Shown here: in pieces, positions 20,824 to 35,800 of the stretch | Layout of the letters: every line of letters starts with the position of its first letter | How positions within the stretch are numbered: position 1 is the first letter of the stretch | Assembly (NCBI GenBank): GCA_032207245.1 | Contig: CM063509.1 | Location: forward strand, 10,571,085-10,635,084 | Source: Pardosa pseudoannulata | Lineage: Eukaryota > Arthropoda > Arachnida > Araneae > Lycosidae | DNA length: 64,000 nucleotides | Direction: 5' to 3' | The notes under the pieces: generated by a model | Databases searched by the model: none | What the model was told of the DNA's origin: nothing | The model's input: the letters and a program-made list of their open reading frames with translations, nothing else | Program-made: the position numbers and the translations under genes

Positions 20824-23800
20824 CTAAAAGATCCATAAAAGGAAAATTAATGTCTTATATTTATTTAACATACTAAAAAAATTCAGACAGAAAGTCAAAA
20901 TATATAAATTAACCTTTTGTATATTAACAACCTTTAATTAAAAAAATAAAAGCTTGGTTTTTATATTCTCTTAGAACACAACTGAATTCAAATAAAAATG
21001 ACACACATGAGAAATGTAACCATTAAATGTAAATATACATTGCTAAGAAGTAGAAATCATGCATATGTGATTAAACTATGAATAAACTTTAATAAGAAAA
21101 TTAAATTTGTATTGCCATTTGGTATGGATTCTATGTGCCAAATGCAGCATTATAGGATAGCAACAATCAATAAAACCGAAGCTCAATATGTAAATGATGC
21201 CAATTTTGGCATAGGCTGCAGATCAGTAACACAGTAATACAAAAGGTTAACTAAACAAAACTAAGAACACACAAAGATGTAAAATAAAATAAATATTACT
21301 CTCCCCATTGTAAAATATGGCATACATTTGGGTTCTTTTCTTGTATAAAAATATGGTTTACATTTACAATTGTAATTGTTCGTAACAAGTTTATTTATAA
21401 AATAATTATAAATGTCTACTATACTCTGTATAAACTCAATAGGTACTTTAAGGTCAATGATTTTTCCTCGATCACCAAGTGTAACTATGGTAACGACAGT
21501 TAGGAAACGACTTTACTCTTTTTTCCCACTATGTTAAGGGGTGTCATGCATCGTAAAATGCTCTCGGTACACGATGAAAGTATGTTTATTCAGACTACTC
21601 TTTGAAGAATACTTAATACTTTACACAAAAATTTAGGGGTCATTTCAGACCTGTTTCTAAGTTTCTAAATTTAAGATATAATCCCGTTTAATAAAATGAC
21701 AAAAGAATTTAAAATTGCATGTTATATGCCAATTGTTAAATTTAAAAAATTTTACTGAAAAAATAAATTTAATTTTTTTTGCATACACAGTTACATTACT
21801 TACAGAAATAATATCATGAAAATTGAATATTTAGCTAATTTTAATAATTAATGAGTTACAATTTCTCACTATTTTCTCTGTATTTGTATGATTATTTTAA
21901 TCTAAATATCAAAGTTATTTCTCAATTATTAAATTATTTAAGAGAATATAGTTCTGAAATTCCTTAACTTTAATTTGTATGTTAATAACTATAATATGAA
22001 GTTATGTGGACCACAGTTAACTTTCTTTTCCAAAATTGTACTGTATTATCTTATGATTTTATAAGAATATAAAGAAGTCTTAATACAATAATATTTTGTA
22101 TAATTTTATGAGTTTAAAGATTTATGGTCTGTTGATACATTTTCAGAAAGTGAAAATTTCTTTAGAAGGTATGAGACTCCTAATGTTTTAGTAAGAATTC
22201 TAAATTAAAATGAACTTTTGTATTTTTACAAGAAAATCTGTGATTTTTTTCATATTCTCAACTGCAGTGCTGAAAATAAATGTGAATGCACCTGCTTTAG
22301 TCGCTACCATAGTAACTGATGACTGGGAAAACGAGAAAGTGTGACCTTGAAGCACCAATACATTTTACAAGGACTATAATATAAAGTCATACATTATTTT
22401 CAATGCAGGGTCACTTGCTATTATAGCATTCACCACTACCAAGCTGTAAATATTTGTTGGTCATTTTCTTATGGGAGCATCATTTAGGCAGCCAAAATTA
22501 CTTCCTAGAACAACACAAAGTAGATACTCATAATTTAGAAGCAGGGACCAATCAGATGGCCTGCCATTTCCAGAGGTATTGTTTGGGAACTTGGAGGACA
22601 TTGTGACGACAAACCTATTTTACATGCTCCAGCCACTTTTAATGAATGCAGTGGATTTTTGGCTAATTGCGACTCAAACTTGCAACTCTCAGGTTGCAAG
22701 TTTGACTTGACTGAGCTACCATGTCTCATATAAAGTGATTAAAAGAATAATTTTAGTTTAAGGTATCCATCTACATTAAAAACGTCATTTTTTGCAAAAC
22801 TCATATTTTTTTTATTTCTCTATTGTAAAATTTCAACTTTTAGGCTTCTAAATCTGTTTTTGTTTTGTCTTTACGGCATTTTAAAGAAAAGTTACAGCTG
22901 TTTAAACATCAGTGACAGCTGTCAAATCAAAACGGAAGTAGTGAATTTAAAGTCTTTTAAAGAGCACTTTTTGGACAAAACTTTTTCAATTTTCATGAAG
23001 ATTAGTTTAAACATTTTTGTAGTATTTTTAATAATTAGCAACTTGGCAATTATAAAGTTTTGAAGCAAGAAAGTGTGGGGAATTTTAAGCGTGTATTTTA
23101 ATTTTTTAATAGTTAAAGTTGCTTTCATAAACTTCAAATGCGTTTTTCTCAGAATGGTATTTTTAATAAAATGTTGAAACTTGAAATGTAATTTCTCAAA
23201 AAGTTCTTAAAATATTGTGTTGAAAATTATTATGAATGCTTTTGATAGTATTTACTAATAAATGACCTAAAAGCTTTAAATTTAGATAATTTTTAATGAT
23301 GTTACACTCATAGTTATATATAAAGGTAATGAAAATTCCCCAAAACTTAAAAGTTTAATGTGTATGATTTTGAAGGACCAACATTTTTTACCAAAATATA
23401 AATTAAGCAAAGATTTTAGGTGATTCACTAGTCCAGTGTATAAGAAATGGGTTGCATCAAAAATATTGAAATAATTTAATTTATTGAAAAATTAGACCTC
23501 TTGAAAAAAACAGATTTTTTTTACTAAATTTTCTTCATTTATTAGAAATTTTATAAAAACTTCTCCAGGAATAAATTTTTAAGTGCAATTCTCTATGATA
23601 ATATAAAAAATAAATCTAAAAATGTAAATACATCAAATAGTTTCTATGTTAAAAGAAAAAAGTTCTCTGAATATAGATGGATACCTTAAGAAGGATGTGG
23701 CTGACTCAACAGCTTTCATGGTACATGATAATATTGATTATAACTAACAATCAGTACAAAATTTTGCCTTGTTAATATGCATAATCTTGTAGAAATCCCT

Positions 23801-26800
23801 TTCTTTTGTAACATGGTTGCTTCTACACTGCAATGTTAGAAAATAGTGTCAAAATTTATTACACTTAATTTGTTTTTTATTATTTTGTACATATTCAATT
23901 ATTTCAAAGATTGTATTCTTGTACTACAGTAAATTTTGTAAGATAGTATTACAGTGGTTAAGTGTAATTACTTTGATTTCAAACTTCTTCTATGAATTTG
24001 ATCACAATCTGATTAAAACTTGATATTTTGCAAGTACAGAGGGTGTCACTTTGATTTTCTGAAAATCACAGTTTTTATCTGTCAATTATGTGTTATTTTT
24101 AAGTATGTCAACTATTACAGTCACCTCTGTTTATTAATAACATATTTATTATTTATTTAAGTATAAAAAATATTAAAATATTACTTTTATTAATCGTTCA
24201 TTTTTAAGGACATATATACCATATTTTTGGATGAGAGATTATAATCTTATTTCTTCTATATAACTCATGAACAATGATAAAATTATGATAAATTTCTGTA
24301 CAAATTTCTTATTGATTCAGATACTAACATAACTGAGCCTTTAACTAAGTACCTATAACATGACAGTAGTACTGAAAAGTAAAATAAAATAAAAAAAGTA
24401 TGCATAAGCTATGGAAGAATTGTGAAGATTCTTGAATTTATAACTAGTCATTATACACAGTTAAACAAATTGTATAGGCACAAATTCTGAATGCATTATT
24501 TTCCATATGTAATCTAATATTTCCTATAAGTATACATTTTTTTTTTTTTTTTAAATTGCTGCCAGTAGATTATATGGGGTGGAAGCCTTGAAATTTTAAA
24601 TGTCTTATCCCTTAAACCTATTTGCTGTAATTAACATTATTACAAGTATATTACAGGGAGGAAAGATGTTTATACATATCTGCCAACCGAGGAAGAAAGT
24701 AATGTGTAAAATACAGATATTTCTCGCTTTACGATCAAATTTTGTTCTGATGACTACATTGTTAAGCAAAGATATTGCACCCAAAATATAGGGGAATTAT
24801 AAAATTACAAAAATTACGCATTAAACTTCACATTTGCTCATAAAAACCATACATTAGTACATAATGTTATTTATTTATTGTAATATGTAGAGGACTGTAA
24901 GGGAATTGATGATAATGGAACAAAAGTTGTCCATTTAAAGCCTTTGATTTGGGGATTCTTTGGGGTTTAAAGAAAATCTTTTAAAAATGTTATTTATGAA
25001 CATTATAAATGTGAAATATATGAAAAAAAAAAGTTTTCCATTCCATGTGTGCATGTGGGAATTGGGGTGGTTTAATTCTTAAAGATCCCTTGTTGTACTG
25101 CGTGAAAATTATAATACTTTTAAAATTTTAATTATTTTGGGAAAACTATGAATAATTATTAAAATTGCATAGTAATTATATAGCTAAACAATCTATAAGT
25201 GTTATTTCATTAAGTACTTTTATTTGGGGTCATAAACATGAAAAATCAAATTCCATCCAAAATAAATTTAAAGATGTACATTTCAAAGAAAAACAAGAGT
25301 AGCACTGCTATCTGTTGCTAGTCTAAGGTGTTTAAAAACATAGAAAATTAAACATATTATTCATACATCTTAATGAAATAGAAAAAAAATTATTTAACAT
25401 ATAGTTTCATGACATAACCACTTCTTGTCAGAGGTGAAGGTTGGAAGTCCTGGATGTAAGTCATAAAAAAAACTTGGAAGTATGGTTTTCTTTATAATCT
25501 TTTTTTTTTCTTAGTAAATTTCTATACAGCACTTTGCAAATTTACTTCTCCTATATTTAACTTTATTAAAATGTATTAAAAGTACTAGGCCAATAGCTTC
25601 CTTTTATTTCTTAACAATTTATGCTGATAAGTCATAATTTTTCACTGACATCTATAATATTTTTGGGTAACAAATGTGTAAAAATTAACAAGTGTACACA
25701 TTGATTGTTTGGGAGAAATGAAACTCAATATCAGTACACTAAATGTGGTTGTCACTATTTCCCTCTGATCAAATAAGATTTAATTGAGTATTTTCCAAAC
25801 TGCAGGTCAAAACGTGATTAGACATAAGTGTGAGTGATGTAACAAAATAGGTCATAAAGTGAAGAGCACCTATAGAGCAAATATGTCAAACTCAAGCAGT
25901 AATAAAGGCCAAATAATGAAGGTCTAAGGTTATGTTAACTGCAAAAAATAAAAACTTTAATTTTTATTGAGGTGAAGTTTTTTTAAGCAGTACCAGGGTT
26001 CCCACTCTTTTTCCAGAACAAAAATTAAGGACTTTCTAAGGACCAAAATAACTTTTTATAAGGACCTACTTGAAATACATGACATAAACCCTATCTCCTG
26101 AGGAACATTTTAATGATTATGAACCAGATAAAGCATGTTCAATAAATGCCCTACAATATTTCAGAATTAAGTTTTTAAAAATGCCTAAAAATTAATATAA
26201 GATAAATCTATATGACAAAAACTAATTTTAAAAAATGCACATCTAAAGTTTAAGTGACCAAACTAAAAATAAATTGTGAATAAAACTATTATTAACAGTA
26301 CTTTCTGAGGGTTTAAAAAATGACTGATATATACATATCAGTCATTATATATATATATATACACATATATTAGCTGATTATACCCGACGTTGCCTGGGAA
26401 AGAAGAAAGTTTGACTTTCCTATTACACTGAATGCAAGGAAAATTAAACTTCCATAACTGAAATATCTACTAATCCCCATCCTCCATGCTTCGTTTAATT
26501 AAAATCTGCATGACTGTTAGTTAATAGGAAAGAGCAGCTGACTTTATACTTTAAACCTTGTAAGTATATGAAAGCTTATTTGTCAAATAAGTAACTAAGA
26601 AAAAACTGTCGTAAGAAAACTGATAGGAAATCACATGACGACGGCAGATCTTGCCGATGGAGAAATTGGTCGAGTTCCAATTTAAAAATTAAAGAGTTTT
26701 TAAGGACCTTTGACAAAAATTAAGTAGTTTTAAGGGCCCTTAAAAATGAAAGCTAAAATTAAGAAGTTCTTAAGGACTTTTAAGGACTGTGGGAACCCTG

Positions 26801-29800
26801 AGTACAGTATACCCAGGAAAATAAATTAAACAAAAGTGATTAATTAATGTAAGAATAAAATAACACAATAAATTAATGTTTTCTTGTTGAAACTTGGTAT
26901 CACTTCTTTGTGCCATCCTTTATATTTCAGAAGAAATTTTGTTTGCATTAATTTTCAAAACTGACAGAAGAGAAAAGTCAGTAATTCTGGATCTAATAGA
27001 AGAAATATTTACTTTCATATGTGTAAGAAAATACATACACTTATAAATACTTCCATAGGTCAATTAATTATCTTTTAAATCTACACTGCACTGGACCTCG
27101 ATTACCAACATTTACTTATGATTATTACACACATCTGATATTTAGTGAGAAAACTGAAGAAAAATTGTCTTCAAATGATCTAAAATCTGCCTATTCTCTT
27201 TTAAATTAATTTCTGTTGAGCCCCATTATTTCCCCAATTTTGTTACATAATTCACATTAATGATCTTTAAATGTTCATAGCAAATGAACAGTGTGGAGAG
27301 AAAATTTGCAAGTAACATGGAAAATATAAAAATGTAGCAACACCAAAAATTACATGAAAAAAGTCAGTTTGGATGTAAAAGTGTAAAGAACAAGTAAAAT
27401 GTGTAATTTTTATGCATAAAAGTTGGCAGGTATGTACACAGTAGTTGCTCTAGAGAAAAGCATAAGATTCATGGATATTTTTAGAGGTTTGATTTGGATC
27501 TATATTTTTGCTATGCAAGGATCAGGACCTACTGCTAAAGTCAATTCTGATTGTCTTTGTTACATAATACCCAGTACATGCTTATGTAGTTTTACAAGGC
27601 ATGCTGCAGTTATTTTTTGTATAACCAATTCCAATTAGATCAATTTATAAGAAAAGTATTCAATTTATTTCATAATGCTAATGTAACAACAAAGCAACGC
27701 AAGAAAAAGAACTAAATAATACTAAAAGCATTAAGCATATAAAAAAACTTTTACTTTTTAACATCTGATGCTGGTTTTGGTGATGTAAATTAATATTTGA
27801 GTTCAATCTAGCAATTTCTATGTTTAGTTAATTTTTAAATATTGGTTTTAAATACGACTATGTTTTTTTCATTTTTCATTATACGTATGTAGCACAGCAA
27901 GCAGCTAAAACTCAATATTTCCTTTTAAACAAGCATATAATTATGAACATTCAAAATAATATACAAAACTAAAGAATATAAAAATAAAATCATAGCACAA
28001 ATCTTTTAATTTGGGAGAAATAATGAAAAAACTTCTTAAATTAAATCTGCAACAGAAATATACAATAAAATACCATAAAATACATGCATAACTAGACAAC
28101 AATCTTTTAAATGCAGGGCCTGATAATCACTTGAGTAAGCAGGGCAGTACACTGAAGCCTTAAAAAAATATGGATAAACAAATCTTAGTTATTATTGTTT
28201 AGTTACAATCAATTAAATTACTAAGACTTAACCAACTTCTTTAACTTTGCCAAGACTTAGTTTTGTGGTTCTGGTGATGTGGGGCACTCAAACTGAACAC
28301 TTTTTGATATTTCACTCCTTTTAAAATACCCCTCCCCCATAACATTTGTTAAAAATTATATAATATTTAATATTCAGTATTAAAAGTAGCATTAAAATTA
28401 TATAAAATTTAATATGTACAGTATCTAAACGCCTATGCATAACCTTGAGTAATATATTCCAGTTATTGCATAAAATAATTTGAGGAAAAAATATTAAAAT
28501 TAAAGAAAAAGATAAAAAATAAAAAACATTGCATTTCTTATTTAAAAATGAAATTTTTAATTTAATGATGCAATTTTTAGTAATTTACATAATTTAAGTA
28601 TACAGTTTTTAAAAAAATTATATTTGAAAATGTACTTTCTGCTTAAATCTGTTAAAAATGCAATACAGTTAACTCCAGAATTTAGAAGAAGAGGAGGGTT
28701 CTGGTTACAGTTTTATGCATCTGGACATATTCTACATTTATTGTGGACACTACTTTTAAGAAACCAAGAAAACATTTTTTTTATTAATATATAAATTTAT
28801 TCCCTATTTTCAGTTTATATAAGTGATATGATTCCAAATTTAGACATGTAATTTTGTAAGAAAAATGAGCATTTATATTTGGTTTACTGGGGTTAGACTT
28901 GGCAACATGTTCCCCTTCAAGCGATCATAAAAATCAACCACAAAACTAAAAATTACAGTCGTTGCCAGTCTTTAAAATTATAATTTATTTTACCATTTTT
29001 GAAACCTATCTAGCTTGTTCATAAATCCATACCTATAAAATCTGCCAAAAGAATACTGTTAGATTAATTATGTCAGTCAGTAGTGAAATTGCAACACTCT
29101 TGTGAGAAATTATCTTAGATTAGCATTCATAATAGCCAGAAATTGATAGGTTGAAAGAAATTAGTGGCAATGCAGTTCAAGAATCACCAAGAGTCACAAA
29201 AACTCTTGTAAGTACCACTGCGAGGATATGGAAATAATTGCAAGTTAATGATTTTGTCCCTGGGAAACAGAAATAATTGTGCTTTCTGAATTGAGGCTTC
29301 TTTTATCATTCCGAAATGGGAATTAAAATTGGGAACATAATTTGGTCACTTAATAGGATATTTTTTAATATAATACCTTTATATAAGAAAATAAAAATAA
29401 ATAATAAAATATATAAAATGATAAATAAAATGCAATATTCAACAGATTATAATTGCATAAATTCTGCAAAATATGTCATGTTTCTCAATTTTTATCTATT
29501 TTGAATGATTACTTATTTTCAATAAAATACAATTTGGAGTTATATATGAATTGTCAATGCAACTTTTAATATAATTTTAATAAATATTATTAATATATTT
29601 TTTCCAGTGGCTTTTGTTAAGTCTCTCAAATAAACATTGTTACTGTTGACTTGTTTACTTAGTGATTAAGATGCCTGTAATATCACAAGGGACCCAAAAG
29701 TAAACCCTTGACTTTGGGTCTCATCAAGCATGATCAGGCCCTGAGGAATGCCAATCTTAAACAGATTATAATCAACTCTTTTAATGATATCAAATAAACA

Positions 29801-32800
29801 AGCAGTACTTGGTTAAAACATGCTCAAAACTACAAATTATAAAAAAACAAAAACAAAATTAGCATAGCATACTAAAACAAGCATAGAAACAGTAGCTACT
29901 TTTTAAGCAACAAAAGAGACACGAACATGTGCAAACACAGCTAGTGCAAAGGATTGAGTGTGCAACAGTGCCGGGTTTATCACAAAGGGCATCCTGAAGG
30001 ACGTTGAGCCACATGGACAGCAAGGATACGCAGGATTGATACTAAAATTTTCTCAGCCTATATGGAGAGGGATCAAAAAATATTTTTAAGTTTAAATGTC
30101 CTTGAAATATGTAAATAGTGTAGTGCTTAAATATTAATCAGATTGATAGTTTATAATTATTACATGAAAAAATATTTTCACTTATATTTTATGACTTTAA
30201 TTTTCTATTTCAAAAGAAAACATATTAACCCTCCATTGCACACAATGGCCCTGAGAGGCCCAGTTCAAATAATTGCATCTGCTCCTGCACTCCTAGGAGT
30301 CCATCACTCGTTGTAGTCTACTTTATTTACATGATATTTAGAACCTCCCCCCACTCTACTGACCCTCCTGTTTCTTGCTGAAGTGCAGTTATTGCTACAG
30401 TGATTGATTTCACAAGTACATAGCATCTGAATTTGACACACATTTAAAGATTAAATCTTGTTTACCTTAGTCTGGTTTTTGTGACTTTATCATGAAAAAT
30501 TTCTTAATATTTATTGTAAATATGACTTTTTAGCATGGCTTCAAAGGCTCATGGTGGTGAAACAATTATTTATGATGGTGTTTACTATTATAAACTCAAG
30601 ATTTTCCACTAAATGGCTCAGGTATTCTACAATTTATTGTAATGAAAAGTTACACTCTATGCAAAATGTCTATGACTACCATACGAGGCAAATTTCTGTT
30701 GACCAATAGAAGAATTTGTAGTTTTGGTGAGAAATGACTCCTCAGCCAAGAGTGATTTTTTTTTTTATATGTGCATAGTACATTTTAGTGTATGTGAGTT
30801 ACATTCTGTTTGCACCAATTCTGTCTTCTATCATGGTACAATTTTAGTTGCAAGCAATTAAAAAAATTTTTGTGATGGCTATTTGTTATATATATGACAT
30901 TTTGTTTTGTGAAACAAAACTAACAGAAAGAGAAGGAGTAAGCTGAATAGCTATGAGGCCAAGCTTTTTGCATACCAAATCAAGAGGCAGCATTTCTATA
31001 TAATATCCACTGTAGGGCTCCGAGAAAAGAAAATGGCTAGCATAAACCTATAAGAGGCATAGCGAAATGAGTGTTTTAGCATACAAGGTAGAGTCAATAA
31101 ATTCCTGGAATGGTCACCTACATTCATGCAGGTGTTCGTTGGAGGTGAAATATCTCTTTTGGAGGTTTGTAACACTATTTAGGAAAACACACAGCCATCT
31201 GGAATTCATTTCTGGTACTGTTGGTGTTCGTTGCAGATCATTTCTGATCAAGTAAATTTTTGATTCATTGGGTTTTGAAATGTCATCTTCAGAGCAGCGT
31301 GCAAACATCAAGTTTTGCATTTTGCTCAAGAAATTACCTTCTAAGACATTTGAAATGCTGAAGAAAGCATACAGAAACGATGCCATGAAGATTACACAAA
31401 AATTGAAGATGACATTCGGACTGGATGCCCATCCTCTTCCACTGCAGATGAGAATGTTGAGCACATTCAAGAAATTCTACATGCAGATAGATGAACAACC
31501 AAAGACACTATTACTTCTGAACGTGGAAGTGTTCATAGCATCCTTCATGATGGTTTGAACAAGTGTTATGTTTATTTGCACATAGTTTGAAAAATGTTAT
31601 CACCTGAACAAAAATAAGTGAGAGTAAACATATCTAGGGATTTGATCAAAATGAATGATGAAGAAGACAGCTTCTAGTAGAAAATTGGGAGAGATGACAA
31701 AACATGGTGCTTTCTTTTTGATTGTCAGACAAAACATCAGTGAAATGAGTGGAAAACAAAAACATCACCAAGGAAGTAAAAAGTTAAAAGCCAAGGGAAA
31801 GCAGTGTTAGAGGTGTTTTTCAATTACAAGGGTATCATTAACTACGAGCTTATTCCACAAAGTCAAACTGTCACTAAAAAACTTTACCTGGAGATCCTTA
31901 AACAACTATGAGATGCAATCAGATGAAAATGACCTGAAAAACTGGCAACAAATTATTGGTTTCTTTTGCTCACCACATCACATTCTGATTATAAAAAAGT
32001 ACCTAGCCAGAAGCAGTGTTTCCACATTGGAATACCCTCCTTATTCTCCTGAACTAGAGCCAGAAGATTTTTTACCTATTTCCACGGCTGAAAATGAAAT
32101 AGAAGGGACACTGCTTTGTGGATTCAGATGGGGTGATCTAAAATACGATGAAGCAACTAATAGACCGCTCAAAAAATGAATTCCAGGAGTATTTTGAAGA
32201 GTTTTGCGAAGGCTGGGACAAGTGTGTGAATGCAGGAAGACAGTACTTTGAAGGCCAATTAAGTAAAATTAGTTCTATTTTTTTAATAATTTGTAATTGA
32301 TCTATTCCAAGAACTTTTTGACCCTACCATGTAGAACTACTTGGCCAAGGGTCCTGAGCTGATAAGTTCATTTTTTTTGTCAATTTCCTTAGGATATACA
32401 ATCAAATTATTTCAATAGATAATTAAATTTAACTGGTGCATTTAGTTAATGAATTAAAATATATGTTATTTCTTCTCTAATTGATGAATATCTAATGGTA
32501 CTACTATTTATTGTATTATCCTAACAAAATAAAGTAGTCTCAGAGGTAAATGAAGAACTCCTCTAAGTGAATGAGGATTTTGGATAAAAGAGCATTATTG
32601 TTTCTCAATGTGAAGAACATAAAGAAAATTCAGAACAATGATAAGACCAGAAATAATAAATGCATTCTTTTTTGCTCATACACCTCTTAATATTTCCTTT
32701 ATGGTCATTAAATAATTTTAGAAAGATAAAACTAAAATAAATGTGTATTAAATAATAAAAATTATGACTGTTAAACTTGGATCTGTCAGGTCCATCGCAC

Positions 32801-35800
32801 CCAAACAAGTTGTGCTGAATATTGTGTCCAACAGAGGGTTAATACATTAGTTGATAGTGTAACTTGTGAAACACTTGATTTGAAATGGAATAAAAAATCC
32901 CTCAAAAATATTTTACATTTATAGTTTTTTCATATTTTAAATTAGAAAAGAAACTGAACACTTTTAAAAAATTCTAAAATAATATTCTTGGAAATTGTTT
33001 CTTTATATACCATTATGACAAAGCCATATATAGTAATAGAAATATTTTTCTTAGTTCACTCAATTTAAGCTATTAAAATAAGTTTACATAATTTTATGTG
33101 CAAGTCTCACAGCATAATCTGCAAAATGCTTGAAGTAATTACAAATTTTACAACTTTAGAAATACTAATTTTGAAATTTTTTTTTTTAAACTTACTCTAG
33201 TAGGTATATTTTTACTAATTAAAATATAACAGAAAATACATTAACTCAAAATGACAGTGAAGAAATTTATAAACATGCATAAAAATATAAAGTAACATGC
33301 ATCCAAATGAATTAAAATCATAAACAACTATTATATTTAAATATAAAATTATAATTGGTTTATCAATTGAATCAAACATTATAATAAATTTTAATTATTC
33401 TGAACAACTTCTTTCCAAATGATCTGAAATTACAGAATTTCTTGCATGAAATGTGTAACAACTTTAATATTATTTTTCTTCCATGCTTACTATAAAGGGT
33501 ATCTTCCAATTTTAATACAACCTTAAAAATATTTCCTGTATTTTTTTATACATTATTTCATATTTAGAGAAAAAATTTATATCTTTTATGAATGAATCTT
33601 GTAAACATAGAACTCTAATTACTTCTCATTTGGTATAATAGACTATGTATGATTTTGAAAATCAATACCTGGATTTAAAATTAAAAATTCTAAAAAAATT
33701 TAAAGTTTTAAAGAAAAAAAATTATTTTAGAAAAGTTCATACTGTATTTCTTTTCCAAAATAATCAATAATAATAAAAAACAAACCCCCCCCCTTCAATA
33801 TGATTAGAATAATGTCTCATCTTTCAAAGAGTCTTGTACAAAGTTTTATTGCTTTATAATGTAGTACACATGTTTATGAATTTTGACATCTAGTTAATTT
33901 TATGACACTTTAAAGTGTTCTAAATATTTTTTGAATTTTTTCAGTTCATACATTAGAAACTGGTGTTGAATGTTGTTGAGCTGCCAATATAGGATTACTT
34001 TACCAAAATATTGACATCATATATTAAATATTTCAACAGAAATATTTTAATTTTGAAGATTTAAAATGTATCTCATGTTAATAATTTTTAGTTTAGGTCT
34101 ATTTCTGTTTCACAATCTTACATTATGGAAGGAGGTTAAACAGTTGGTTCATTTTGAAATACCTTCAAAAAACAAAACCATCTAAAAAAAAAAGGTAATT
34201 GACAGAATGATAGCTTGTAAGATTGGTCTTATGTTCTGAAATGATTTCTCTTTTTGTTTGTGTTGACATTCTGAGGTAGAAAATGGGTTATAAAAAAAAA
34301 AAAAATAGAAACATTTAATTTGAGTACAAAATAAAAGTTGAACACTCAGTATATAAATAAAGTTGTATAAAAGGTGCTTGTAAAATCTTTGACTGGCTCT
34401 ATCTGTGCAGCTGTTGGTTGTAGACATATATTTCTATCTATGAAAAAGTTTAAAATAAGATAATCATTCCTTTTACTGTATTTTTAAATTTAAAAATTCA
34501 ATTTAAAAAAAAGTACAGCTAAATTTTGTAATTTTTTAAATACGTTCCTCTTTTTCTTATTATTATACTTAGTAAAAATTGAAACTCGTCCTAAGGACTG
34601 TAACATAAAATGTTTCACTTTTCTATAACAAAAACTGAGATATTTAATATCAAAATTTGCAAAAATTCTAAAGAATTTTCTCCTTTTTAGGGGGATTAGT
34701 TAATAGATTAATTACAGTAATTCAAGGTTGAAATCAGGTTGCAATGCTTCTTTTAGAGCTAAATGAAGAGATCAAGAGCTTGTTTTATTAGAATAATACA
34801 GTGTATACCAACTTACTATGGATACACATCTGTTTATAATCAGTGAACCCTCTAGGATTGAAGAATTGATTGAAGGAGGAAAAACTTTGAAATTATGAAA
34901 TTAATGATAAGTTATTTTTTGTCACACAGAATTGAACTTTTTTAGCTATGGTTCTTAGGATGAGTTTCAAATTTTATTAAATATAATGATAAAGAATGGT
35001 AAATGTATAAAAATTCACATATGATTTTTGTAAAACTAAATATTTAAATTTAAAAATATAAAATCAATATTTATCTTATTTGAAACATTTATTGAAATTA
35101 ATAGGAAGTATATGTCTCTGATCAACAAATGCAGAGAAAAAGGCCAGTTGAGGACTATACTATGCACTCTGTAAAAGCCACATTATAAAAATATTTATAT
35201 TTTTAAAATTTATTGATGTAATGTTTATCAAAAGGAAAAGAAGAATTTAAAAGTTAGTCCAGTCTTATATTTGACAATTTAATTTGTTCGAATGTTCTGC
35301 AGCTTAAAACAATTGACATATCCTTCTACTTCAGTTAAAAAAAATATCAATTAATAAGAACTTATAGCAGTGGCTTTGGTTAAAATAAGTTATATCAACA
35401 AAACAATGAAAAAAAATTAAACATTATAATTTAGATGATTAATCATCAGTCTTCTCAGTTAAAATTTTTTAACTTGTGAGATGTAATTATACTACTAAAT
35501 TACATCTCCCTGAAACAAAAAGAGATAAAAAACATGTCTTCAAACAATAATTAATACTGAAACCAATCTTTAATAGTTATAAAAAATTACTAAGCTAATT
35601 TTATAAAAGATTTTCAAAATGTCTTAAAAAGACATGGTACACCAAAATATGGTCCAAAATAGCTTTCACTTTTTGTGTGGTTGTTGGGCTAAAAAAAATT
35701 GAGGTACAGCTAGCCTAAAATAATTTTGAATATGAAAAAAAAGGAAGAAAAAATACAAATTTAATTCTTATTTATCTTTAATGTGACAAACTAAACTGTA

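Larger units (their letters stand above)
30229..32838. mobile_element. piggyBac-like TTAA element interrupted by a mariner
   Basis: Left end CCCTCCATTGCACACAAT, right end (reverse-complemented) CCCTCTGTTGGACACAAT, 15 of 18 matching, with TTAA at 30225-30228 and 32839-32842. A second pair of inverted blocks follows (ATGGCCCTGAGAGGCCCAG against ATGGACCTGACAGATCCAAG). CCC-starting ends after TTAA fit piggyBac. Removing the mariner (31084-32331 plus one TA) leaves about 1.36 kb, too short and too stop-ridden for a transposase, so it is a non-autonomous or decayed copy. Confidence 0.8.

Noticed and set aside
30538..30620. Frame with [20 protein letters not shown], faintly like a FLYWCH zinc-finger start
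   Set aside because: A stop follows at once, no Cys/His pattern is seen, and the block sits inside a decayed TTAA element.
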